A stretch of DNA of 34,370 nt from a bacterium (GTDB lineage Bacteria; Actinomycetota; Acidimicrobiia; Spongiisociales; Spongiisociaceae). Below are positions 1-6,463 of this stretch, in pieces (position 1 is the stretch's first letter; the number at the start of each line of letters is the position of its first letter). A program made the position numbers and the translations under genes. The stretch lies in assembly GCA_028821265.1 (NCBI GenBank), contig JAPPGU010000004.1, forward strand, positions 1 to 34,370, read 5' to 3'. The notes beneath the pieces are model-generated. The model did no database searches. It was given only the letters and a program-made list of their open reading frames with translations, and had not been told where the DNA came from.

Positions 1-251
1 GCAACATGGAGCTACGCCTCGACCGTAGACTGGCCGACCGGCGGGTCTACCCGGCCATCGACATCGCCTCTTCGGGCACGCGGCGGGAGGAACTCCTCTT
101 CGATCCGGACGAGCTCCAGCAGGTCTGGAAGCTGCGCCGGGTGCTGCTGGGCCTGGAGCCGGGGGCGGCGCTCGAGTTGCTGATCGATAAGCTGAGGACT
201 TCGAAGTCGAATGCCGACTTCCTGGCTGAGGTAGCCAGGTCGCGCAATTAG
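1..251 (+). CDS. rho: Transcription termination factor Rho, 3' end only
   Basis: This is the C-terminal part of the ATP-dependent RNA helicase Rho, which ends untranslated transcripts; the gene begins before the window. The frame opens with the end of the GTGNMEL motif (GNMELRLDRRLADRRVYPAI), followed by SGTRREELL and LLIDKLRTSKSNADFL, which match the conserved end of Rho, including the segment around the Q- and R-loop ATPase core. About 82 codons are visible before the TAG stop. rho followed by rpmE, DUF1385 and prfA is a known actinobacterial order. The assignment rests on this conserved tail and is confident, although the N-terminal RNA-binding domain cannot be seen. Confidence 0.95.
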   Translation, partial: NMELRLDRRLADRRVYPAIDIASSGTRREELLFDPDELQQVWKLRRVLLGLEPGAALELLIDKLRTSKSNADFLAEVARSRN

Positions 252-282
252 ACGTGGCGCCGGCGGGGGCCGTCGCAGAATC

Positions 283-385
283 TAGGAGTGTGCTGAAAAA
301 TGTCCAGTTGGTCCGATGGTCAAGAATGCCCCCCGGTCAGGGCCTTGCGGGCCGACCCATCCCCGTCTTTTTCAGCATGCTCCTA
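283..385. mobile_element. MITE-like element with 16-bp terminal inverted repeats and TA ends
   Basis: Between rho and rpmE, GGAGTGTGCTGAAAAA (285-300) is matched by its inverted copy at 368-383 (TTTTTCAGCATGCTCC) with two mismatches. Each end is flanked by TA (283-284 and 384-385), as expected for TA target duplication, which is typical of IS630/Tc1-mariner-type transposition. The element is about 99 bp, has no coding capacity and would depend on a transposase elsewhere. In RNA the arms would pair into a long hairpin just after rho, so it could also work as a terminator. The family assignment is inferred from the TA ends only. Confidence 0.6.
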
Positions 386-484
386 ACCTGGGAAGACATG
401 GCATAATCCCGTGGCTTGCGAGACCCGGCCCGAGGCGGCTGCTGCCGCCGCTGTCCAGGCACCAGAGCGCGAACAGGAGGACAC

Positions 485-763
485 GTGAAACGTGACATAC
501 ATCCCAAGTACCGGCCCGTGGTATTCCAGGACCCCTCGGTCGACTTCGCGTTCCTGACCCGATCGACCATCCGCACCAACGAGACCATCGTCTGGGAGGA
601 TGGCCAGACCTATCCCCTCGCCCGGGTCGAGATTTCGAGTGCGAGCCATCCGTTCTTCACCGGCAAGCAGAAGCTGGTGGACACGGCGGGACGGGTGGAA
701 CGTTTCGAGCGGCGCTACGGCAGGACGGCCCGTGATCGGGGAGGCGCGGGCGAACCTTCCTAG
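485..763 (+). CDS. rpmE2: 50S ribosomal protein L31, type B (zinc-free)
   Basis: This is a large-subunit ribosomal protein. The 92-residue product reads [16 protein letters not shown], then [25 protein letters not shown] and [12 protein letters not shown], which is the signature of type B L31. The Cys residues that bind zinc in type A L31 are absent, so this paralogue does not need zinc. The GTG start at 485 was chosen because a perfect AGGAGG (475-480) lies 4 bp upstream and translation there begins at the conserved K-R-D-I-H-P; the open frame extends further upstream, but the extension matches nothing in the family. The C-terminal tail of about 12 residues past RRYG is variable. It sits between rho and DUF1385, as in other actinobacteria. 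Confidence 0.93.
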   Translation: MKRDIHPKYRPVVFQDPSVDFAFLTRSTIRTNETIVWEDGQTYPLARVEISSASHPFFTGKQKLVDTAGRVERFERRYGRTARDRGGAGEPS

Positions 764-784
764 TCCGTCTCGGGTATCCGGCAC

Positions 785-1717
785 ATGTCCGAGTCCCCGG
801 TGTCGACCGTCGGAGGTCAGGCGGTAATCGAAGGGGTGATGATGCGGGCGCCATCCGCCTGGTCCGTGGCGGTTCGCAACCCGTCCGGCGAGATAGAAGC
901 CGTCCGCCACCGCCTACCGAGGCTCAGCTCGCGCTCTCGATGGGCCAGGGTTCCACTGGTCCGGGGGGTGCTGGTATTGGGGGAGAGCCTCACCTTGGGG
1001 TTCCGCGCCCTGGCGTGGTCGGGGCAGCGCTCGGTCGGAGAGGAAGAGAAGCCCGTCACCAAGGGCCAGATGGCGGGTTCCATGACCATCGCCGCCGTCT
1101 TCTTCGTGGGGTTCTTCGTGGTCGTTCCCCTCCTGGTGGTCCGCTGGGGTGGATTGGATGCTTCGTCGTGGGTGTTCCACCTGGTCGAGGCGGTGATCCG
1201 GATCGCCCTGCTGGTCGGCTACGTGTGGTTGATCGGGCGCTGGGAGGAGATAGGGCGTGTCTATGCCTACCACGGCGCCGAGCACATGACCATCCATGCC
1301 TACGAGGCGGGCGATCCGCTCGATCGGGACCACATCTCCGCCTACCGCCCGGAGCACCCGCGGTGCGGGACCAGCTTCTTGCTGCTGGTCATGCTCACCG
1401 CCATCGTGGTGTTCAGCCTGGTGGGCAGCCTTCCGTGGTACGGCCTGATCGCGAGCCGGGTGGTGCTGATACCGGTGGTGGCCGGTATTTCCTACGAGCT
1501 TCTCAAGCTGGGCGGCGCGCAGGCGGATCGGCCCGTCGGGCGGGTTCTCACCGCTCCCGGCCTGTGGTTGCAGCGGCTCACGACACGGGTTCCCGAGACG
1601 AACATGATCGATGTGGCGGTGGCCGCGTTGCTGTTCGCGATGACGGACGAGGAAGTCGACGAGGTAGCCCAGAGGGGTCCGATCATCCCCGAGGCGCTGA
1701 GCGCCACGGGCAGGTAG
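785..1717 (+). CDS. DUF1385 family membrane protein (YqhQ-like)
   Basis: This 310-residue integral membrane protein of unknown function belongs to the DUF1385 family (B. subtilis YqhQ). The N-terminus VGGQAVIEGVMMRAP is the family hallmark, and the central YHGAEHMTIHAYEAG and HPRCGTSFLL motifs carry conserved His, Glu and Cys residues that could bind a metal. About four hydrophobic segments are visible, at roughly residues 98-120, 130-152, 197-217 and 220-245. The ATG at 785 lies 21 bp after rpmE, and the gene ends 10 bp before prfA, so it is probably co-transcribed with release factor 1. The family is often found next to prfA, but no biochemical role can be read from the sequence. Confidence 0.92.
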   Translation: MSESPVSTVGGQAVIEGVMMRAPSAWSVAVRNPSGEIEAVRHRLPRLSSRSRWARVPLVRGVLVLGESLTLGFRALAWSGQRSVGEEEKPVTKGQMAGSMTIAAVFFVGFFVVVPLLVVRWGGLDASSWVFHLVEAVIRIALLVGYVWLIGRWEEIGRVYAYHGAEHMTIHAYEAGDPLDRDHISAYRPEHPRCGTSFLLLVMLTAIVVFSLVGSLPWYGLIASRVVLIPVVAGISYELLKLGGAQADRPVGRVLTAPGLWLQRLTTRVPETNMIDVAVAALLFAMTDEEVDEVAQRGPIIPEALSATGR

Positions 1718-1727
1718 GTGGGGAGTG

Positions 1728-2804
1728 ATGGACCAGGGGCTTGCCGATCGGCTCGCCGAGATCGAGCAGGAGTACGGTGAGGTCGAGGGCCTGCTGACCG
1801 ATCCGGCGGTGCTTGGCGACCCGGTCCGGTACGGCGAGGTCTCCCGCCGCTACGCCGAACTCCGGCCGCTGGTCCGGTCCTTCCGGTCGTTGAAGGCGGC
1901 GATCGACGACTCCCGGGAAGCGATCGAGCTGGCCGACATCGAGACCGATCCCGATCTCGCTGGAGAACTACGCGAGTTGGCCGCGGCTCGCCAGCAGGAA
2001 GCCGACCGCATGGCCGGCGAGCTCCGGGCCGCGCTCACGCCCAGCGACCCGGACGACGTCAAGGACGCCATCGTCGAGATCCGGGCCGCTGCGGGCGGCG
2101 CGGAAGCGGCTCTGTGGGCCGGGGAACTGCTCCGCATGTACCAGCGGTTCGCCGAAGCGGAGGGCTTCGCTTGGGAGCCGATCGACAGCGCAGCTGCGGA
2201 GGGCGGAGGACTGACCTCGGTCACCTTCGGAGTAACCGGTCGTGGGGCGTTCTCGAGGCTCAAGTTCGAGGCCGGGGTCCACCGGGTGCAGCGGGTTCCG
2301 AGGACCGAGTCGCAGGGGCGGGTCCACACCTCGACGGCCACGGTGGCCGTGATGCCCGAAGCCGAAGAGGTCGATGTGCAGATCGATGCCGGCGACGTCA
2401 AGGTGGACACGTTCCGGTCGTCGGGACCGGGAGGGCAATCCGTCAACACCACCGACTCGGCGGTCCGGATCACCCATCTGCCCACTGGCCTGGTCGTTAC
2501 CTGCCAGGACGAGAAGTCCCAGCTCCAGAACAAGGAAAAGGCTTTCCGGGTGCTCCGGGCCCGGCTGTACCAGGAAGAGCTCCTGGCCCGCGCCGCGGAG
2601 CGCGCCGCGGGGAGACGCTCGCAGATCGGCACCGGGGATCGGTCGGAGAAGATCCGGACGTACAACTTCAGGGAGAACCGGGTGACCGATCACCGGATCG
2701 GCCTCGTCATCAGGCGCCTCACTCACGTCCTCGACGGCCAACTTTCCGAGTTCGTCGACGCTCTCACATCGGATCAGGCCACCCGGCGGATGATCGGCAA
2801 GTGA
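1728..2804 (+). CDS. prfA: Peptide chain release factor 1
   Basis: RF1 recognises UAA and UAG stop codons and triggers peptide release on the ribosome. The 358-residue product has the catalytic GGQ loop at residues 235-237 within SSGPGGQSVNTTDSAVR, and a P-x-T anticodon-like motif (PRT, 191-193) in RVPRTESQGRVHTS, which is the RF1 pattern and not the SPF of RF2. Length and domain order are normal for the family. The ATG at 1728 was preferred over a GTG one codon upstream (1725) because the AGGTGG at 1716-1721 is then 6 bp away. The stop overlaps the next small gene, and prmC, whose product methylates the GGQ glutamine, follows shortly after. Confidence 0.96.
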   Translation: MDQGLADRLAEIEQEYGEVEGLLTDPAVLGDPVRYGEVSRRYAELRPLVRSFRSLKAAIDDSREAIELADIETDPDLAGELRELAAARQQEADRMAGELRAALTPSDPDDVKDAIVEIRAAAGGAEAALWAGELLRMYQRFAEAEGFAWEPIDSAAAEGGGLTSVTFGVTGRGAFSRLKFEAGVHRVQRVPRTESQGRVHTSTATVAVMPEAEEVDVQIDAGDVKVDTFRSSGPGGQSVNTTDSAVRITHLPTGLVVTCQDEKSQLQNKEKAFRVLRARLYQEELLARAAERAAGRRSQIGTGDRSEKIRTYNFRENRVTDHRIGLVIRRLTHVLDGQLSEFVDALTSDQATRRMIGK

Positions 2805-3058
2805 TCTTCTTCGTTCGCTTCCCGCCTGACGCCGACCTCCCCGCCGAGGCCATCGAGGAGATCGTGCAGAGTTGTCTCGGCCGGTCCGGCTCCGTGATAG
2901 GCGCATCGGAAGGCGCCATAGACGTGGAGCTGTCCGATGCGAGTCCGGCCGCGGCGCTGGCGGTACTGGCGGCCGAGCTTCGGGCAGCCGGAGTACCTCC
3001 CTCGACGATGATCGACATCCCATCCCGGGGCTTGCGTCTAGGGATTCACGAGGTCTAG
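2801..3058 (+). CDS. Small conserved-looking protein of unknown function between prfA and prmC
   Basis: I do not recognise this 85-residue protein. It begins at a GTG whose last two bases form part of the prfA TGA stop, so translation is probably coupled to RF1. The sequence (MIFFVRFPPDADLPAEAIEEI near the start, then alternating acidic and Ala-rich stretches, ending RGLRLGIHEV) looks like a compact soluble alpha/beta domain without signal peptide or membrane segment. Codon use matches its neighbours, which supports a real gene. Its TAG stop lies inside the CTAG that forms the left end of the repeat at 3055-3222, so insertion of the repeat may have set or changed the C-terminus. Confidence 0.65.
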   Translation: MIFFVRFPPDADLPAEAIEEIVQSCLGRSGSVIGASEGAIDVELSDASPAAALAVLAAELRAAGVPPSTMIDIPSRGLRLGIHEV

Positions 3059-3222
3059 TGGTCTGTCTGCGAAACAACCGGGTGCTCTGGCGGCCATCGG
3101 CGCCCCTCGCTGCGTTCCGCTTCCTCTACGTACCGCTGCGGGTACGCCTTCGTCAGCGGGCCTTGCGAGGAACACCGCTGCCGACGCCATACCACACCGC
3201 CATTCCACAGACAGACCACTAG
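3055..3222. repeat. Inverted-repeat-bounded dispersed repeat, copy 1 (168 bp)
   Basis: The ends CTAGTGGTCTGTCTG and CAGACAGACCACTAG are perfect inverted repeats. A second copy lies at 22465-22635 in the same orientation. The right 114 bp (3107-3220 against 22520-22633) differ at one position by eye, while the left 50 bp are diverged and contain indels. A perfect 6-bp stem CGTACC/GGTACG with a 6-nt loop lies at 3129-3146. There is no transposase, so this looks like a MITE or a similar non-autonomous intergenic repeat; CTAG or TA may be the duplicated target. An open frame runs through both copies on the minus strand, but nothing suggests that it is a gene. Confidence 0.75.
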
Positions 3223-3225
3223 AGG

Positions 3226-4113
3226 GTGCCGCTGGTGCTGGGATCTGTGGGCCTGCCGGGGCTGAAAGCAGCAAATGACCATGGGCGGCTACCGGTCGGA
3301 GGCGTCAACTCCAGACTCCTGATCGGAAGTTGCAGCCTGCCGCCCCATGAGGTGGTGCGGCTGCTCGCAGCCATCACAGGCCGACCCCGTGCCGAGTTGC
3401 TCGGCGGGCTGGTTATCGACCGGTCCACGGTGAGCATGTTCTACCGGCTGATGGAGCAGCGTTCGGCCGGGATGCCGCTTCAATACCTCGAGGGAACGGT
3501 CCAGTTCGGTCCGCTGGAACTGCTGGTGGACCACCGGGTCCTGATTCCCCGGCCCGAGACGGAGCAGTTGTGGCAAAAGGCCCTCGATCTGGTTCCCGAC
3601 GGACCATGCACCGTCGTAGACATGGGGACCGGCTCCGGATGCCTGGCGATCGGCATCGCCCATGAGCGACCGGCGGCGCGCGTCATAGCAACCGACATCA
3701 GCGATGACGCCCTAGATCTGGCCCGGCTCAACGCCGCCCTCCTCCAGGTGGAAGCCGAGTTCTGCCTGGGGGATCGTCTCGACGCACTCCATCCGTCCCT
3801 ACGCGGCGAGGTCGATCTGATCGTCACCAATCCCCCCTACGTCTCGGACTCGGAGTGGCTCGAGCTGCCTCCCGAGGTCCGGGACTACGAGCCCCGCCTG
3901 GCCTTGGTGGCAGGCGACGGCCTCCACATATTCCGGTACCTCGCATCGGAGGCGCCGGAGTGGTTGGCGCCCGATGGCGTTCTGGTCGCCGAGATAGGCG
4001 ACCGGCAGGGCGCCAAGATTCGCTGGGCGTTCAGGGGCCCGCCGTGGGAGGCAAGCGTCCTCCCCGACCTGGCCGGTCGGGATCGGTTCCTGATCGCCCG
4101 GATCACCGCATGA
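3226..4113 (+). CDS. prmC: Peptide chain release factor N5-glutamine methyltransferase
   Basis: PrmC (HemK) uses SAM to methylate the glutamine of the GGQ motif in release factors. The product (up to 295 residues) shows the N-terminal substrate-binding helical region, the family motif RSAGMPLQYLEGTVQFGPLE, the PRPETEQL stretch, SAM motif I (VDMGTGSGCLAIGIA) and the catalytic NPPY in DLIVTNPPYVSDSEW. It lies two genes after prfA, whose product is its substrate. The start is uncertain: GTG at 3226, 3235 or 3247 all lie within 25 bp of the upstream repeat, and the first 25 residues match the family poorly, so the repeat may have altered the N-terminus. The stop overlaps tsaC by 4 bp. Confidence 0.93.
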   Translation: MPLVLGSVGLPGLKAANDHGRLPVGGVNSRLLIGSCSLPPHEVVRLLAAITGRPRAELLGGLVIDRSTVSMFYRLMEQRSAGMPLQYLEGTVQFGPLELLVDHRVLIPRPETEQLWQKALDLVPDGPCTVVDMGTGSGCLAIGIAHERPAARVIATDISDDALDLARLNAALLQVEAEFCLGDRLDALHPSLRGEVDLIVTNPPYVSDSEWLELPPEVRDYEPRLALVAGDGLHIFRYLASEAPEWLAPDGVLVAEIGDRQGAKIRWAFRGPPWEASVLPDLAGRDRFLIARITA

Positions 4114-4670
4114 GCCTCGACGCGGCGCTGGTAGCGCTGCGGACCGGCCAGGTGGTAGGGGTGCCCACGGACACCGTCTACGGCCTGGCGGTCGATCCTG
4201 CCAACGAGGAGGCGGTCCGGTCTCTCTTCCGGATCAAGGGGCGTGGGTCCCACCTGCCGCTCGCCGTGCTGGCTGCCTCGTTGGATCAGGTCGACGGGCT
4301 CGTCGATTGGACCGAGGCGCAGAGGCGTCTCGTCGAACCTCACTGGCCGGGGCCCCTCACCGCCGTGTTGAGCGCACGGGCGTCGCTGGCCGGCGGCGTC
4401 GGGGACCACGATCGCGGCACGTTGGCGGTGCGGGTCCCTGATCACGATCTCCTGAGAAGGTTGCTGGCGGGATCCGGCCCCCTGGCGGTCACGAGCGCCA
4501 ACCCGAGCGGTTCGGCGCCCGCGCTCGACAGTGTCCAGGCTCGGGCGATGTTCGGCGGTCGGGTGCCGGTGTACCTGGAGGGGGAGCGGCAGGGAGGCGA
4601 GGCCTCGACCGTGGTCGACCTCACCCGCGTCCCCCCGGTCGTGCTACGCGACGGACCGATTTCTGTCTAG
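4110..4670 (+). CDS. tsaC: L-threonylcarbamoyladenylate synthase (Sua5/YciO/YrdC family)
   Basis: This enzyme makes threonylcarbamoyl-AMP from threonine, bicarbonate and ATP, the first step of tRNA t6A37 formation in ANN-decoding tRNAs. The 186-residue product has the YrdC fold motifs: GQVVGVPTDTVYGLAVDP, the basic FRIKGRGSHLPLAVL (KxR nucleotide-binding region), HWPGPLTAVL, and the LAVTSANPSGSAPA signature. It lacks the extra C-terminal Sua5 domain, so it is the short TsaC type. It begins at an ATG overlapping the prmC stop (ATGA), implying coupling. The partners tsaE, tsaB and tsaD are encoded together at the other end of this window. Its stop is 3 bp from the end of the convergent etfA. 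Confidence 0.92.
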   Translation: MSLDAALVALRTGQVVGVPTDTVYGLAVDPANEEAVRSLFRIKGRGSHLPLAVLAASLDQVDGLVDWTEAQRRLVEPHWPGPLTAVLSARASLAGGVGDHDRGTLAVRVPDHDLLRRLLAGSGPLAVTSANPSGSAPALDSVQARAMFGGRVPVYLEGERQGGEASTVVDLTRVPPVVLRDGPISV

Positions 4671-4673
4671 GTA

Positions 4674-5669
4674 CTAGCCCGATTCGGCGGCGAGGGTGCG
4701 GCGGCGGGTGATCTCGGCCGATATGGCGGGGACGACCTGGTGGAGGTCGGCTATCACGGCCCAGTCGGCCTTGGTGACCATGGGAGCGTCGCGGTCGATG
4801 TTGATGGCCAGGACGTTCTTGGCGTTCATCATCCCCACCCAGTGCTGGATGGCGCCGGAGATGCCGCAGGCGATGTAGAGGTCGGGGGCGACGACGGTCC
4901 CGGTCTGGCCCACCTGGAACTTGTGGTTCTTCCAGCCGTTGTTGGTCACCACCCGAGAGCAGCCCACCGCTCCTCCCAGCAGATCGGCCAGCTCCTCGAT
5001 GATGTCGAAGGCTTCGGCGCTTCCCATGCCGCGGCCGCCGCTCACCACCACCGGCGCCGTGGCCAGGGTGATTCCCTCCGAAACGGTTACCCGGTCCACC
5101 ACGATGGTCACGGCGTCGGCCTCGGACAGGTCGGGAGTGAACCCGGACACGATCCCGGCGGCCGGCTGGTCGGACGGGGCGGCGTCGGTGCTGTGGGGAG
5201 CGAGGGTCACGAGCTTGACGGGTGCGGACAACCGGGCCCGCTCGTGAAGGCTGCCGCCCCACCGGACCCGGGTCATGAGCCAGTCGTCGCCGTCCGGCTC
5301 GATCTCCAGGCAATTTGCCACCATGGCCAGGTCCGCACGGGCGCCGACCTGGGCCATCACCTCGTTGCCGCGGTCGGTTCCCGTGGCGATCACCGCGCCG
5401 GCGCCCACCGACCCGGCCAGCTGGAAGAGGCTCTCCGCCCACGCATCGGGGCCGTAGTCGGTCAGGAGATCGTGGCTGACCAGGTGGACCTGTTCGGCCC
5501 CGTAGGCCGCCAGACGGTCGGCGGCCGCCTCGGCCCCGGCGCCGATCGCCACCGCGTGGAGTTCGGAACCCGTCCGTTCCGCCAGCAGCCGGGCGCCGGT
5601 CATCCCGCCCGTGGCGGTCTCGTCGATCCGGCCCCGGTCGTGTTCCACGAGATACAGGAAGGTGCTCAT
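4674..5669 (-). CDS. etfA: Electron transfer flavoprotein, alpha subunit
   Basis: ETF alpha forms a heterodimer with EtfB, carries FAD, and passes electrons from flavin dehydrogenases to the quinone pool. The 331-residue product has an N-terminal ETF domain and the C-terminal FAD-binding domain, with SGGRGMGSAEAF (about residues 210-221), FQVGQTGTVVAPDLYIACG and ISGAIQHWVGMMNAKN. The ATG at 5669 overlaps the etfB stop by 4 bp. It is the last gene of the minus-strand operon that begins with the dimethylglycine dehydrogenase-like gene, so that flavoprotein is the likely electron donor. Such dehydrogenases are known to use ETF. The gene ends 3 bp from the convergent tsaC, leaving no room for a separate terminator. 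Confidence 0.93.
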   Translation of the reverse strand: MSTFLYLVEHDRGRIDETATGGMTGARLLAERTGSELHAVAIGAGAEAAADRLAAYGAEQVHLVSHDLLTDYGPDAWAESLFQLAGSVGAGAVIATGTDRGNEVMAQVGARADLAMVANCLEIEPDGDDWLMTRVRWGGSLHERARLSAPVKLVTLAPHSTDAAPSDQPAAGIVSGFTPDLSEADAVTIVVDRVTVSEGITLATAPVVVSGGRGMGSAEAFDIIEELADLLGGAVGCSRVVTNNGWKNHKFQVGQTGTVVAPDLYIACGISGAIQHWVGMMNAKNVLAINIDRDAPMVTKADWAVIADLHQVVPAISAEITRRRTLAAESG

Positions 5670-6430
5670 ACCAGGCCCAGGCCTTCCATGATGTCGACGA
5701 TGGCCGGTGCCGTTTCGGGGCCCTCGCCGAGGATCTCCACAGCGGATCCTGCGTCGGGCGGGGTCATCAGCATCACCTTCGACTGCCCGCTCGCACTCTC
5801 GGCGGGTTCCATGGTCGCCACCGGCGCTCGCCGGGCCGCCATACGGCCCTTCAACGTCGGGTAGCGGGGCAGGTTGATCCCCTCCTTGACCCCGACGATC
5901 GCCGGTAGCGGCAGGCGGTACACCTCCCAACCGGACGGGGTCTCGCGACGGGCGGCGACCGAATCCCCTTCGGTGTCGATGCCCTTGATCCCGGTCACCA
6001 TCGGGCGCCCGAGGGATCGGGCCACCCGGATGCCCACCTGGTAACCCCCGGAGTCTGCCGACTCGTTGCCGAACAGGATCAGGTCGAAGGGCGCCTCCTC
6101 GTCCTCCAGCCGGGAGATTGCGGAAACCAGGGCGGTGGATGTGGAGACCGGATCCCAGTCGGGGATGTCGCTCGGCAGGAGGACCACAGACGTGGCGCCG
6201 ACCGCCACCGCCGACCGCAGCTGCTCCTCCGCTTCGGGTGGACCCAGCGTCATAACGGTCACCGACCCACCCTCGCGTTCCACGATCTGGACCGCCTCCT
6301 CGACCGCGCACTCCTCGTGAGGGCTGACCGCGAAGCCCAGCAGCGAGGCGTCGATGTCCTGGGCGTCCGGCGTGAGCACGATCTTCGCTCCGGGCGCCGG
6401 GACCCGCTTGACACAAACCAGAATCCGCAT
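5666..6430 (-). CDS. etfB: Electron transfer flavoprotein, beta subunit
   Basis: This is the second subunit of ETF; in the family it binds AMP and docks the dehydrogenase. The 254-residue product begins MRILVCVKRVPAPGAKI and shows ALVSAI, the ETF-beta signature region ILFGNESADSGGYQVGIRVA, the LPLPAIVGVKEGINLPRYPTLKGRMAARR stretch split across the recognition loop, and a normal length. It lies 33 bp after the dehydrogenase-like gene and overlaps etfA by 4 bp, so the two subunits should be made together. The dedicated copy next to an N-methyl amine dehydrogenase suggests a catabolic ETF, not the fatty-acid oxidation one, although one ETF could serve both. Confidence 0.93.
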   Translation of the reverse strand: MRILVCVKRVPAPGAKIVLTPDAQDIDASLLGFAVSPHEECAVEEAVQIVEREGGSVTVMTLGPPEAEEQLRSAVAVGATSVVLLPSDIPDWDPVSTSTALVSAISRLEDEEAPFDLILFGNESADSGGYQVGIRVARSLGRPMVTGIKGIDTEGDSVAARRETPSGWEVYRLPLPAIVGVKEGINLPRYPTLKGRMAARRAPVATMEPAESASGQSKVMLMTPPDAGSAVEILGEGPETAPAIVDIMEGLGLV

Positions 6431-6463
6431 GTCAGAACCTCGCTCGACCCTGGGCTGGCGCCT

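Noticed and set aside
3055-3282. Minus-strand coding sequence inside the dispersed repeat
   Set aside because: The frame is open in both copies, but it has no family, no ribosome site, and its ends are set by the terminal inverted repeat. It is kept only as an observation.
5670-6416. Upstream extension of the etfA frame to 6416
   Set aside because: It is the shadow of etfB; EtfA homology begins at the ATG at 5669.
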